This document shows positions 1 to 6,495 of a stretch of DNA of 23,607 bases, piece by piece. The notes under the pieces are model-generated. The model was not told where the DNA came from. It searched no databases and was given only the letters and a program-made list of their open reading frames with translations. The position numbers and the translations under genes were made by a program. The DNA comes from CAZIAK01 sp964537035. GTDB lineage: Bacteria; Planctomycetota; B15-G4. The DNA is taken from the NCBI GenBank assembly GCA_964537035.1, contig CAZIAK010000062.1:1-23607 (forward strand). Reading direction: 5' to 3'. Numbering within the stretch: the stretch's first letter is position 1; every line of letters begins with the position of its first letter.

Positions 1-47
1 ACTAGGGCGAGCCGGCCCATGGCGGGGCTGACCAGCTATTGCGCAGA

Positions 48-311
48 CTACGACTTGCTGGGGTTGCTGCGGCGGGATGGGTGGCAGGGCGGGGCTGAGC
101 GTACGACCGGGTCGTAGCCTCCGCTGCTGAAGGGCTGGCAGCGCAGGATGCGCCAGCAAGCCATGGCCAGTCCCTTGATCACGCCTTTGCGCAGGACGGC
201 TTCTGCGGCGTAGTGCGAGCAGCTGGGGGTGAACCTGCAGCTGTCTTTGATCACCGCGCCCAGGGTCAGGCGCCAGAGGCCGAAGAGCGCGGCCAGCAGC
301 CTGCCGATCAT
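48..311 (-). CDS. yidD: Membrane protein insertion efficiency factor YidD
   Basis: YidD is a small inner-membrane-associated protein that helps YidC and Sec insert membrane proteins. The 87-residue product has the family signature: an N-terminal amphipathic or hydrophobic segment (residues 1-20), then CRFTPSCSHYAAEA (about residues 25-38), and the RCQPFSSGGYDPV block (about 58-70). The conserved cysteines and the GYDPV end are all present. The C-terminal tail after GYDPV is short and basic. Its ATG overlaps the rnpA stop in an ATGA arrangement (308-311), so the two are translationally coupled. The family normally sits between rnpA and yidC. yidC would lie just beyond the left edge and is not visible. 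Identification is secure from the motif and the neighbour. Confidence 0.95.
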   Translation of the reverse strand: MIGRLLAALFGLWRLTLGAVIKDSCRFTPSCSHYAAEAVLRKGVIKGLAMACWRILRCQPFSSGGYDPVVRSAPPCHPSRRSNPSKS

Positions 312-841
312 GGCTTGCGGCCGGGGGCGCTGCCCCGCTGCTCTCCACTCTTCTGCTGAGGTCTCTTGTGTTGAGCCTGGCCAGCTCTGGGGGACGGCTG
401 TGCTGGCCCCTGGTCCTGGCGCTGCTTGCGCTCGAAGATCTGCGACAAGGCCTTGGTCGCCTCGGCCAGGGTCAGCGGTGGGGCGGCGGGACGGACGACG
501 ATCATGGTGTCCCAGCTGTGGCCCAGGCTCGGGCCCAGGCGGCGGAAGGCCTCACGCAGGCAGCGCTTCACACGATTGCGCAGGACCGCTCCGCCGACCT
601 TCTTGCTGACCGAGAGGCCCAGGCGGGAATGGGCCTCAGAGGACGGCCTGATCCAGACCACGAGCCGTCGATTGACGAACTTGCGGCCACCGCGAAACGC
701 GGCGTCGATATCTCGCTGATGGCGCAGACGGTGGTCCGCTCCGAAGAGCGGCCGAGGGTCGCTGCCGCTGTCAGGAACTGGCGGCAATCTTGGCTCGCAG
801 CGCATCGATGCGGCGCAGGGTGTCGCTGGCCACGTCGTCAT
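308..841 (-). CDS. rnpA: Ribonuclease P protein component
   Basis: RnpA is the protein subunit of RNase P, which removes the 5' leader of pre-tRNAs together with the RnpB RNA. The diagnostic RNR motif is present as SVSKKVGGAVLRNRVKRCLR (about residues 79-98), and HRLRHQRDIDAAFRGG lies near the start of the conserved fold (about 37-52). The open frame gives 177 residues against about 110-130 for the family. The excess is an N-terminal piece encoded inside the upstream lipoprotein gene and a C-terminal Gln/Lys/Pro-rich tail after about residue 130. The start is uncertain: ATG at 841, ATG at 805 and TTG at 787 are all in frame, none has a clear Shine-Dalgarno sequence, and conservation begins only near residue 33, so coupling to the upstream gene is likely. 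rpmH, the usual upstream partner, is absent. Confidence 0.92.
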   Translation of the reverse strand: MTTWPATPCAASMRCEPRLPPVPDSGSDPRPLFGADHRLRHQRDIDAAFRGGRKFVNRRLVVWIRPSSEAHSRLGLSVSKKVGGAVLRNRVKRCLREAFRRLGPSLGHSWDTMIVVRPAAPPLTLAEATKALSQIFERKQRQDQGPAQPSPRAGQAQHKRPQQKSGEQRGSAPGRKP

Positions 842-1874
842 AGTCGGTCAGCCGGGAGCGCATGCGCAAGAAGACGTCGAGCTCGTCGAGGGCGTCCGGC
901 AGCATGCCCAGCTTCTCGAAGATGTCGGCCCGCAGCAGGTGATCGCTGGCCGTGATCAGCTGTCGTTCTTCCAGGGAACTGATCTCGTCCAGGCAGCGTT
1001 GGTAGCTGCCCCGGGCAAAGTCGATGGAGACCAGGATCTGACGGAGCTGCCGTTCTTTGCTCAGGGACTCATCGACCCGCTTTTGCAGGTCGACCTTTTT
1101 CGAGGGGGACAAGCGGATGCCGTCGTTGAGCGTCTCACGGGTGAGCTCGATGCCTTCGACCAGCAGGTCAATGGCTCGGCGACACAGCGCCACGGATTCG
1201 TCTTGCCGCTGGCCGTCCATGTTCACGGTGACGATCAGGTCGAGCAGGGCGTAGGTGTTGTCCTGGTGCAGCGGGAAGGTCAGCACGTGGCGCAGGTCTT
1301 CTTCGGCCAGGAGCAGATGGTCGCTCTTGGCCTCTGCCTCCTCTGTGGCCTTCTCGACCTCGGCTTCCCGGCCGTCCTCGGTGAGGAAGTCGCTCTCGAG
1401 GCGGCGCTCGATACGTTCGAGGGCCTGCTGGTGTTTCTGGGCCCGGGCCATGTGAGCCTCACCCGAGCCCAGCCAGGTACGGTAGTCCTCGCCGCCACGA
1501 CCGGGCTTGAGGTCGTCGAAGATCTCAAGGGCCTGGTCGAGTTCAGCCTCCGTGCCTTGGGTGGCGCCGAGCTTGGTCAGGCAGAAGCCCTTGATGATGC
1601 GCATGCCCATATGATGCTCGTCGATGACGAGCGCCATGTTGGCCTGGTGCAAGGCCTGCCGATAGCTGGCCTGCTGAAAGAAGAGGGTGCTGTTCTGCAG
1701 ATGCACCGTGAGCACGTTGGTCTCTTCGTCTGAGAGCCCAACGCACCCTGGCAAGGCAGCCCAGGTGAGCGCCACCAAGAGGAGTGCCCGGGCTGCTCTG
1801 GACCCGCCCGCGCGGGCGTCCTGAACTACGGGACCCCGCGGGGGCAGCTCGGAGAGCTTGGTCTTCGCATTCAA
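771..1874 (-). CDS. Putative lipoprotein with TPR-like repeats
   Basis: I do not recognise a named family. The product (367 residues from the chosen start) has a hydrophobic stretch ALLLVALTWAALPGC whose LPGC end is a lipobox, so it is probably a lipid-anchored envelope protein. After the anchor come helical, TPR-like segments (ASYRQALHQANMALVIDEHH, and near the C-terminus SYQRCLDEISSLEERQ followed by LGMLPDALDELDVFL), separated by a charged Glu/Arg-rich middle that looks coiled. I chose TTG at 1874 because AGGTGA lies 7 bases upstream and just after the ndk stop. The longer ATG at 1958 would overlap ndk by 52 bases and put the lipobox about 70 residues in. It lies between ndk and rnpA on the same strand and runs into rnpA. 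TPR proteins of this kind scaffold protein contacts; the actual role is unknown. Confidence 0.75.
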   Translation of the reverse strand: MNAKTKLSELPPRGPVVQDARAGGSRAARALLLVALTWAALPGCVGLSDEETNVLTVHLQNSTLFFQQASYRQALHQANMALVIDEHHMGMRIIKGFCLTKLGATQGTEAELDQALEIFDDLKPGRGGEDYRTWLGSGEAHMARAQKHQQALERIERRLESDFLTEDGREAEVEKATEEAEAKSDHLLLAEEDLRHVLTFPLHQDNTYALLDLIVTVNMDGQRQDESVALCRRAIDLLVEGIELTRETLNDGIRLSPSKKVDLQKRVDESLSKERQLRQILVSIDFARGSYQRCLDEISSLEERQLITASDHLLRADIFEKLGMLPDALDELDVFLRMRSRLTDYDDVASDTLRRIDALRAKIAASS

Positions 1875-1906
1875 GAGGCGTTCACCTGCAGGAGCGAAGA
1901 GACCGG

Positions 1907-2371
1907 TCAGGCCAGATCTTCTGCGTCGTAGACCCACTTGTGTCCGGCGGGCTGCCATTCGACCACCTCATCAGCTTCGAAGAACAGGTTGATCTCACGG
2001 GCGGCGGCCTCGGGGGAGTCGCTGCCGTGAATCAGGTTGTAGGAACGGGAGACCCCGAAGTCACCGCGAATGGTGCCGGGCTCGGCGTCGCTGCCGAACG
2101 TGGCGCCCATCATCTTGCGGCTCACGGCGATGGCGTTGACGCCTTCGAAGACCAGGACCATCACCGGGCTCTCACTCATGAAGCGCACGAGCCCTGGGTA
2201 GAAGGGGCGCTCGCGGTGGGCCTCGTAGTGCTTCTCTAGCAGGCTCTCTTCGAGCCGGCGGAATCGGCTGGCCACGATCTTGAGGCCCTTGTCCTCGAAG
2301 CGCTTGAGGATGGTGCCGACCAGGCCACGCTGGACAGCGTCGGGCTTCATGATGATGAGGGTGCGTTCCAT
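1907..2371 (-). CDS. ndk: Nucleoside diphosphate kinase
   Basis: Ndk transfers the gamma-phosphate from ATP to NDPs through a phosphohistidine, balancing the NTP and dNTP pools in the cytoplasm. The 154-residue product starts MERTLIIMKPDAVQRGLVG, the standard N-terminus including the nucleotide-site lysine. It contains the catalytic histidine in NLIHGSDSPEAAAREINLFF (about residues 117-136) and has the family's usual length of about 140-155. An open frame extends upstream to 2755, but homology starts exactly at the ATG at 2369-2371, so the extension is not coding. It is the first gene of the minus-strand cluster and is followed after 32 bases by the TPR-like lipoprotein gene. It diverges from the coiled-coil lipoprotein gene; the promoters of both must lie in 2372-2567. 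Confidence 0.97.
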   Translation of the reverse strand: MERTLIIMKPDAVQRGLVGTILKRFEDKGLKIVASRFRRLEESLLEKHYEAHRERPFYPGLVRFMSESPVMVLVFEGVNAIAVSRKMMGATFGSDAEPGTIRGDFGVSRSYNLIHGSDSPEAAAREINLFFEADEVVEWQPAGHKWVYDAEDLA

Positions 2372-2567
2372 CGGTCGCTCTTGGGGTCTTTCGAGAAGGG
2401 GCGTTGGACGCTCCGCGCACCGAGGGGTTTCGGGCGTGGACGTCGACCGGGCATGGTACACGGCGGAGTGGTGGCCGGGGAAGTGCCGCAGAGCGCAGCG
2501 GCTGGCGGGCCCTGCTTGATACCCTGGGCCCCGCAGATCGCCGATGTGCTGCCCCAGGGAGCTCTTC
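2372..2567. promoter_or_regulatory. Divergent promoter region between ndk and coiled-coil lipoprotein
   Basis: This 196-base gap separates two divergent genes, so it should hold both promoters. On the minus strand TACCAT (complement of 2453-2458) has the TAnnAT form of a -10 box, but no convincing -35 lies at the right distance. On the plus strand I found no good pair. A Shine-Dalgarno AGGGAG at 2556-2561 serves the plus-strand gene. The promoter role is inferred from gene orientation. Confidence 0.4.
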
Positions 2568-3512
2568 ATGAACACCATGCCTGACCAGGTCCGGTCCTGG
2601 ATGCCCTTGCCGAGGCGGGCCGCGGGCGCGATGGCTCTGCTGGGGTTGCTGCTCTGCCCCGGCTGCCGAGTGACCCACACGGCGCCTCCGATCACAGCTG
2701 GGGTGGGGGACGAGAGCCTGCTGAGGAGGGCCAACGACGCGCTCCTGGAGCGCATTCGGGTCGAGCAGGAACATGTGGACTTCTACAATCGGGAGCTCAG
2801 CTTGCTGCGGGTGGAGGAACGTCGGCTCAGCGCCGAATTCGTCCAGAAAGAGGCCGAATACCAGCTTCTGGCCAGTGACCGGGACGGGCAGATCCAGGAG
2901 GCAGCAGAGGCACAAGCGGAGTATCAGGCCGCGCTGAACAGCAAGGTCGAGCTGGAAGGACTGCTGGCCGGAGTGCGCCAGGAGGCGGCTGCGCTTGAGC
3001 AGGAGCGGGACGACCTCTCGGCTGCCATGGCTGCCCAGCGAGCCGCCGCTGACGAAGGAGAGCTGCGCCTTGCCAACGGGGCCGCCCGACTGGCCGAGAT
3101 CGCCGTCAAGGAGCTGGACCTGGAGCAGCAGCTGTCAGCCGGGCGGGTGCAGATCGAGGCGCAGAGCGCCGAACTCTTGTCGGTGCAGGCCGAGCTGGCC
3201 CAGCTGAAGCGTTCCCTGCTGGAGAGCCAGGACACGCGACAGTGGCTCCGCTCCAGCCTGCTGGCCAGCCTCTTCATGTCCTCGCTGCGACAGGAAGGGG
3301 AGCTGCTCCCTGACGGGCCGGGCGATGCTGGCTCTGCACCAGGCCCTGGGCCCTCTGCGGCAGGTCTTGAGCGGCCTTCATCCAACCAGCCCGAATCGGC
3401 AGAGAGAGGCCGTGAAGAGGGTTCAGGGGACGATCTGGACGGCACTGGCGGTGTCGATGGAGAGGCCGGGGCGGCAGCTGTGGACGGTGATCCGGAGCCG
3501 TCCCCCAGCTGA
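2568..3512 (+). CDS. Putative coiled-coil lipoprotein with acidic disordered tail
   Basis: No family recognised. The start chosen is the ATG at 2568, which has AGGGAG six bases upstream; the open frame runs eight codons further up without support. The 314-residue product begins with a lipoprotein signal: basic residues, then GAMALLGLLLCPGC with LCPGC as lipobox (Cys about residue 33). From about residue 50 to 225 it is one long heptad-rich, Glu/Gln/Arg/Ala/Leu helix, predicted coiled coil. The last ~80 residues are Gly, Pro, Ser, Asp and Glu rich and low in complexity, so probably disordered. The likely location is the inner leaflet of the outer membrane or the outer leaflet of the inner membrane, with a rod reaching into the periplasm. 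Its position between ndk and the ATP synthase operon gives no functional clue. Spacer or tether functions are possible but unproven. Confidence 0.75.
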   Translation: MNTMPDQVRSWMPLPRRAAGAMALLGLLLCPGCRVTHTAPPITAGVGDESLLRRANDALLERIRVEQEHVDFYNRELSLLRVEERRLSAEFVQKEAEYQLLASDRDGQIQEAAEAQAEYQAALNSKVELEGLLAGVRQEAAALEQERDDLSAAMAAQRAAADEGELRLANGAARLAEIAVKELDLEQQLSAGRVQIEAQSAELLSVQAELAQLKRSLLESQDTRQWLRSSLLASLFMSSLRQEGELLPDGPGDAGSAPGPGPSAAGLERPSSNQPESAERGREEGSGDDLDGTGGVDGEAGAAAVDGDPEPSPS

Positions 3513-3532
3513 GCGCTTCTTGTCTCTGAAAA

Positions 3533-3545
3533 CCCTGGCCCAGGG
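3533..3545 (+). terminator. Weak hairpin downstream of lipoprotein gene
   Basis: CCCTG and CAGGG form a 5-bp stem around GCC, 20 bases after the lipoprotein stop. There is no T-run, so it is at best a poor intrinsic terminator. It lies just upstream of the putative atp promoter. Confidence 0.2.
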
Positions 3546-3546
3546 C

Positions 3547-3574
3547 TTGCATCGCAGGGGGGCGTTTGTAGGAT
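3547..3574 (+). promoter_or_regulatory. Putative sigma-70 promoter of the ATP synthase operon
   Basis: TTGCAT (3547-3552) and TAGGAT (3569-3574) are separated by 16 bases, close to the housekeeping sigma pattern (TTGACA, 17, TATAAT). The element lies 91 bases upstream of the first atp-operon gene and inside the only gap before it. The same -10 hexamer recurs ahead of the L,D-transpeptidase gene with a similar -35. This rests on sequence match and position only. Confidence 0.5.
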
Positions 3575-3665
3575 CTTCCGGCGTGCGTACCCAGGGCGAA
3601 AAAGAGCGTTTCTCCGGCACACGCCAGAGGCTTTTTCGCAGGGCCCAGCACAAGATCGGGACGCA

Positions 3666-3917
3666 ATGTCAGCACCCCGGCAAAGTGACAACCTCGACCT
3701 GATGCAGTGTGCAGGGCTGGGCATCCAGCTCGCGATCACGATCTCCCTGTGCACGTATCTCGGATACCTGGCCGACCAATGGCTCGATACCCTTCCCATC
3801 GCACTCCTTGTCGGGGCCTTCTTCGGCCTGGGCGCGGGCATGTGGTCGGCGGTGCGAGCGATCGATCGGGTGACGGGCAGGGCTGGCAAGGAGGGCGACT
3901 CTGATGGCGAGTCGTAA
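3666..3917 (+). CDS. atpZ: AtpZ/AtpI-family small membrane protein of ATP synthase operon
   Basis: The 83-residue product has two predicted membrane helices (about residues 15-35, GLGIQLAITISLCTYLGYLA, and 43-63, LPIALLVGAFFGLGAGMWSA) with a DQWLDT turn between them. This is the layout of AtpZ/AtpI-type proteins (F0F1-ATPase assembly or associated subunit). In other bacteria such proteins have been linked to c-ring assembly and to divalent cation transport; which applies here cannot be read from sequence. It is the first gene of the operon, and its stop lies inside the next gene with a 14-base overlap, so the two are co-translated. The Shine-Dalgarno sequence is weak. The symbol is by position and topology, not strong motif match. 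Confidence 0.75.
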   Translation: MSAPRQSDNLDLMQCAGLGIQLAITISLCTYLGYLADQWLDTLPIALLVGAFFGLGAGMWSAVRAIDRVTGRAGKEGDSDGES

Positions 3918-4299
3918 CCGCTCCTTCGCCGTGGGCACGATCCTGGCCACCTTGGTCATTCCTGCAGTGCTGATCTCCCTGACGCCGTTCGACGCCGCTC
4001 GCAACGTGCTGGGAGTGGCCTGTGGATGGGGTCTGGCCTTGCTCGTGATCGTGCCCAGCTTCGTGGTCATGTCAGGGCTGATGGAGTCCGGCGACGACCG
4101 CCGCATCCAGGCCCGGTTCATGTACACGATGATGGCCCGCTTCGCGGCGTCCGTGGTGGGGGTGGCGCTCTTTGCCGTCCTGGTTGACGAGCCACCGCTG
4201 TACGACTTCGTGCTGGCCTTCTTCCTGGGCTTCGCTGTCCTCTCTGCCCTCGACCTCACCTTCCTGCTCAGCAAGTCACCGGATCGGAACCACGCATGA
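3904..4299 (+). CDS. atpI: ATP synthase subunit I-like membrane protein
   Basis: The 131-residue, very hydrophobic product has four predicted membrane helices (about residues 9-27, 35-56, 74-94 and 100-120), ending in a short polar tail. Size, topology and position directly before atpB match the poorly conserved AtpI (subunit I) group, thought to help c-ring assembly with YidC. It overlaps the preceding atpZ-like gene by 14 bases and atpB by 4 bases (ATGA), so it is translationally coupled on both sides. Two short membrane proteins before atpB are typical for operons that carry both AtpZ and AtpI. The sequence itself is divergent, so the name rests largely on context. Confidence 0.7.
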   Translation: MASRNRSFAVGTILATLVIPAVLISLTPFDAARNVLGVACGWGLALLVIVPSFVVMSGLMESGDDRRIQARFMYTMMARFAASVVGVALFAVLVDEPPLYDFVLAFFLGFAVLSALDLTFLLSKSPDRNHA

Positions 4300-5423
4300 A
4301 GTCTGCTTGCCTGCTTCTTGGTTTGGTCCTCCTGGCGCCCCTGGCGTCGGGTGTTCCTGCAGTCCTGCCCGCCGTGCCGGTGCCCCTGCTGGTGTCCGCG
4401 GTGGTGGCAGACGACGGCGAGAGCCACGAGGCCCCTGCGGCCCACGATGACGGTTCCGCTGGCCACGATGGCCACGACGCTCACGCCCCGGTCGATCGCG
4501 CCAACGATGCGACGCTGTTCGGCGAGTTGTTCGCGCACCTGGTGCCGCACCCGGTGGGTGCGGTCTGGTTCGGCGGCGATAAGGGCTTCGGCATGGTCAA
4601 GCCTTACGAGGCCGACGCCGACGGAAACCCGCTCAAGGGCAGCGCCGAGCACCCCGAGACCTTCCACAGCAGCGCTGAGATGTCAGAGCACTATGTCGCT
4701 GAGTTTGGCGGCGGCTTTGGCTTCATGATCTACAACATCAACTCGGTCATGTGGATCGTCTGCGTGCTGTTGTTCGTGATCTTCATGCCCATGAAGAAGA
4801 AGGCCCTGGCCCTGGCGGGGCAGGCTCCCCGGGGCGGGCTGCTCTACGGCATGATGGAGCCCTTGGTGCTCTTCGTCCGTGACGAGATGGTCTACGCGAT
4901 CATGGGCAAGGAGCGCGGCCAGCGCTTTGTGCCGATGTTCCTGACCATGTTCTTCTTCATCCTGGGCCTGAACCTCATGGGCCTGGTCTCCATCGGGCCG
5001 CTGGGTGGCACGGCCACCGCGAACCTGGGCGTCACGGCCGGGTTGGCCACTGTGACCTTGCTCTGGATCCACATGTCGGGCCTGAAAGAGTACGGCCCGA
5101 TCACGCACCTGAAGAACTTCATCCCCCACGGCATCCCATGGTTCGCCATGCCGATCATCGCCGTGGTCGAGATGATCGGCATCGTGGTCAAGCCCTTCGC
5201 CTTGACCGTGCGTCTGTTCGCGAACATGACTGCAGGGCACCTGATCGTGCTCGCTCTGTTCGGGCTCACCTACTTCTTCGCCAGCTACCTGTTGGCCCTG
5301 CCCATTCTTGGCATGGCCGTGGGTATCTACGCGCTGGAACTCTTCGTCTGCTTCGTGCAGGCGTATGTCTTTACTTACCTTTCGATTCTGTTCGTCGGGG
5401 CGTCCGTACACCCCGAGCACTAG
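4296..5423 (+). CDS. atpB: ATP synthase subunit a, with His-rich periplasmic extension
   Basis: Subunit a forms the two proton half-channels facing the c-ring in the membrane. The essential arginine is in LTVRLFANMTAGH (Arg about residue 306), and the last helix has FVQAYVFTYLS with the conserved Gln. At 375 residues it is about 100 longer than E. coli AtpB. The extra part is N-terminal: a signal-peptide-like stretch (residues 1-38) and then a His/Asp-rich segment with histidines at about 44, 50, 57, 60 and 63, followed by about 80 residues before the first conserved helix (MIYNINSVMWIVCVLLF, about 144-160). If the signal is cleaved, this extension lies in the periplasm. The gene overlaps atpI by 4 bases and is 64 bases ahead of atpE. 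Confidence 0.96.
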   Translation: MKSACLLLGLVLLAPLASGVPAVLPAVPVPLLVSAVVADDGESHEAPAAHDDGSAGHDGHDAHAPVDRANDATLFGELFAHLVPHPVGAVWFGGDKGFGMVKPYEADADGNPLKGSAEHPETFHSSAEMSEHYVAEFGGGFGFMIYNINSVMWIVCVLLFVIFMPMKKKALALAGQAPRGGLLYGMMEPLVLFVRDEMVYAIMGKERGQRFVPMFLTMFFFILGLNLMGLVSIGPLGGTATANLGVTAGLATVTLLWIHMSGLKEYGPITHLKNFIPHGIPWFAMPIIAVVEMIGIVVKPFALTVRLFANMTAGHLIVLALFGLTYFFASYLLALPILGMAVGIYALELFVCFVQAYVFTYLSILFVGASVHPEH

Positions 5424-5487
5424 GGTCAGATTCTTGAGGGACGCCTCACCGCGCTCCCCTTACACAGCAAAACTGGAGGATATCTCG

Positions 5488-5769
5488 ATGGAAGGACTCG
5501 GCCTTGTTGGTCTGGGTGCTGGCATTGGTGCTGGCTTGACGCTTTTCGGTGGTGGTTGGGGCATTGGTCGTTTGGCCTCCGCTGCGATGGAAGGCATGGC
5601 TCGTCAGCCCGAAGCTGCCGGCGACATCCGCGGCGGCATGATGATCACCGCCGTCTTCATCGAGGGTGCCACCCTGTTCGGCGTCGTCGTCTGCTTGCTG
5701 CTCTCGCTTGGCGTCATGGGTTACCTCGGCGCCATGGCCGACGTGGCCAAGGCGGGCGCGGGCATCTGA
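5488..5769 (+). CDS. atpE: ATP synthase subunit c (proton-type)
   Basis: Subunit c is the two-helix proteolipid of the rotor ring. The start is the ATG at 5488, eight bases after GGAGG, giving 93 residues; the longer open frame overlaps atpB and is spurious. Helix 1 carries alternating glycines (G8, G10, G12, G14, G16) and a second GGGWGIG patch; the polar loop is ARQPEA (about 38-43). The ion-binding carboxylate is Glu59 in FIEGATLFG. It is followed by Gly rather than Ser, and Ile26 sits where Na+-type rings have Gln, so the site reads as proton-specific. The position where many c subunits have the Tyr of the ExxxxY pattern is Phe64. It has the strongest ribosome site of the operon and is followed by a 188-base gap full of stem-loops. 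Confidence 0.97.
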   Translation: MEGLGLVGLGAGIGAGLTLFGGGWGIGRLASAAMEGMARQPEAAGDIRGGMMITAVFIEGATLFGVVVCLLLSLGVMGYLGAMADVAKAGAGI

Positions 5770-5792
5770 GCCACACGCTCAGTGGAACAGGA

Positions 5793-5828
5793 CCCGGGTG
5801 ACGGCCTTCGTGTCGGTCGTCACCCGGG
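5793..5828 (+). promoter_or_regulatory. Strong stem-loop after atpE
   Basis: CCCGGGTGACG (5793-5803) pairs perfectly with CGTCACCCGGG (5818-5828). The stem extends inward by GCC/GGT to 14 bp, with an 8-base loop (TTCGTGTC). It starts 24 bases after the atpE stop, inside the operon. There is no T-run, so it looks more like an mRNA 3'-protecting or processing element than a terminator. Confidence 0.7.
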
Positions 5829-5837
5829 AGCACCCTG

Positions 5838-5859
5838 CGGGGAATCCCCCGTTCTTTCT
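5838..5859 (+). terminator. Terminator-like hairpin in atpE-atpF gap
   Basis: CGGGG (5838-5842) pairs with CCCCG (5847-5851) around AATC and is followed by TTCTTTCT (5852-5859). The short stem plus interrupted T-tract resembles a leaky intrinsic terminator. Since atpF to atpC follow with no obvious new promoter, substantial read-through is expected. Confidence 0.45.
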
Positions 5860-5866
5860 GACGCGC

Positions 5867-5887
5867 CCAGGCAGCGCTGTTGCCTGG
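5867..5887 (+). promoter_or_regulatory. Third stem-loop in atpE-atpF gap
   Basis: CCAGGCA (5867-5873) pairs perfectly with TGCCTGG (5881-5887), with a 7-base loop GCGCTGT. It stands 70 bases ahead of the atpF start and completes an array of three separate hairpins in the gap. Confidence 0.55.
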
Positions 5888-5957
5888 TGATCACCCTTTC
5901 AGCTGTCGCCCTCTGCGGTGGCCAGCTGGTCCAGAGAGACAGAGAGCACACAGAGCC

Positions 5958-6491
5958 ATGATGACCTTCCTGGCTGCAGGCGGCTTCAACCCGCTGGCGT
6001 TCGACCCCTCGGCCTTCATTCTCACGACAGTGACCTTTCTGGTCCTGATCGGGCTGCTGGGCAAGTTCACCTGGAAGCCCATGCTGGCCGCCATCGAAAC
6101 GCGAGAGACGCGCATCGATGACGCCATCAAGCAGGCTGAAGACGACCGCAAACACGCCAACGAGTTGTTGACCAGCTACCAGGCGCAAGTGGCGAACGTC
6201 GAACAGGAGATGGCAGCCTTGCGCGAGCAGGGTCGGGCCGATGCCGAGGCGATCGCTCGCGAAGTGCGCTCCCAGGCCGATGCGGATGCCGCTGCCCGTG
6301 TGGAGCGTGCGGTGAACGAGATCGATCAGGCTCGGAGCCAGGCCATCGAGGACATCCGCAAGGAGTCCGTGAGCCTGGGCATGGCGGTGGCCAGCAAGGT
6401 CGTGGGTCGGTCGCTCGAGAGCGAAGATCACCTGCGGCTGGCCAATGACGTCGTCAGCGGTCTGAGCAGCGTGGGCTCGAGCGGACTCTGA
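5958..6491 (+). CDS. atpF: ATP synthase subunit b
   Basis: Subunit b is the peripheral stalk that holds F1 against Fo. The product (177 residues from the ATG at 5958) has one N-terminal membrane helix (about residues 19-35, AFILTTVTFLVLIGLLGKF), the WKPMLAAIETRE hinge, and then a long charged, Ala/Glu/Gln-rich helix ending in a delta-binding tail (SKVVGRSLESEDHLRLANDVV). The open frame extends 26 codons upstream, but that part is Pro/Arg rich and unlike the family, and lies within the structured atpE-atpF gap. A second ATG follows immediately at 5961. There is a single b gene, not the b/b' pair seen in phototrophs. atpH starts four bases after its stop. Confidence 0.95.
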   Translation: MMTFLAAGGFNPLAFDPSAFILTTVTFLVLIGLLGKFTWKPMLAAIETRETRIDDAIKQAEDDRKHANELLTSYQAQVANVEQEMAALREQGRADAEAIAREVRSQADADAAARVERAVNEIDQARSQAIEDIRKESVSLGMAVASKVVGRSLESEDHLRLANDVVSGLSSVGSSGL

Positions 6492-6495
6492 GCAG

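Noticed and set aside
1..20. Possible start of a minus-strand gene (yidC) at CAT 18-20
   Set aside because: Only six codons are in the window, with no ribosome site; position after yidD is suggestive but not evidence.
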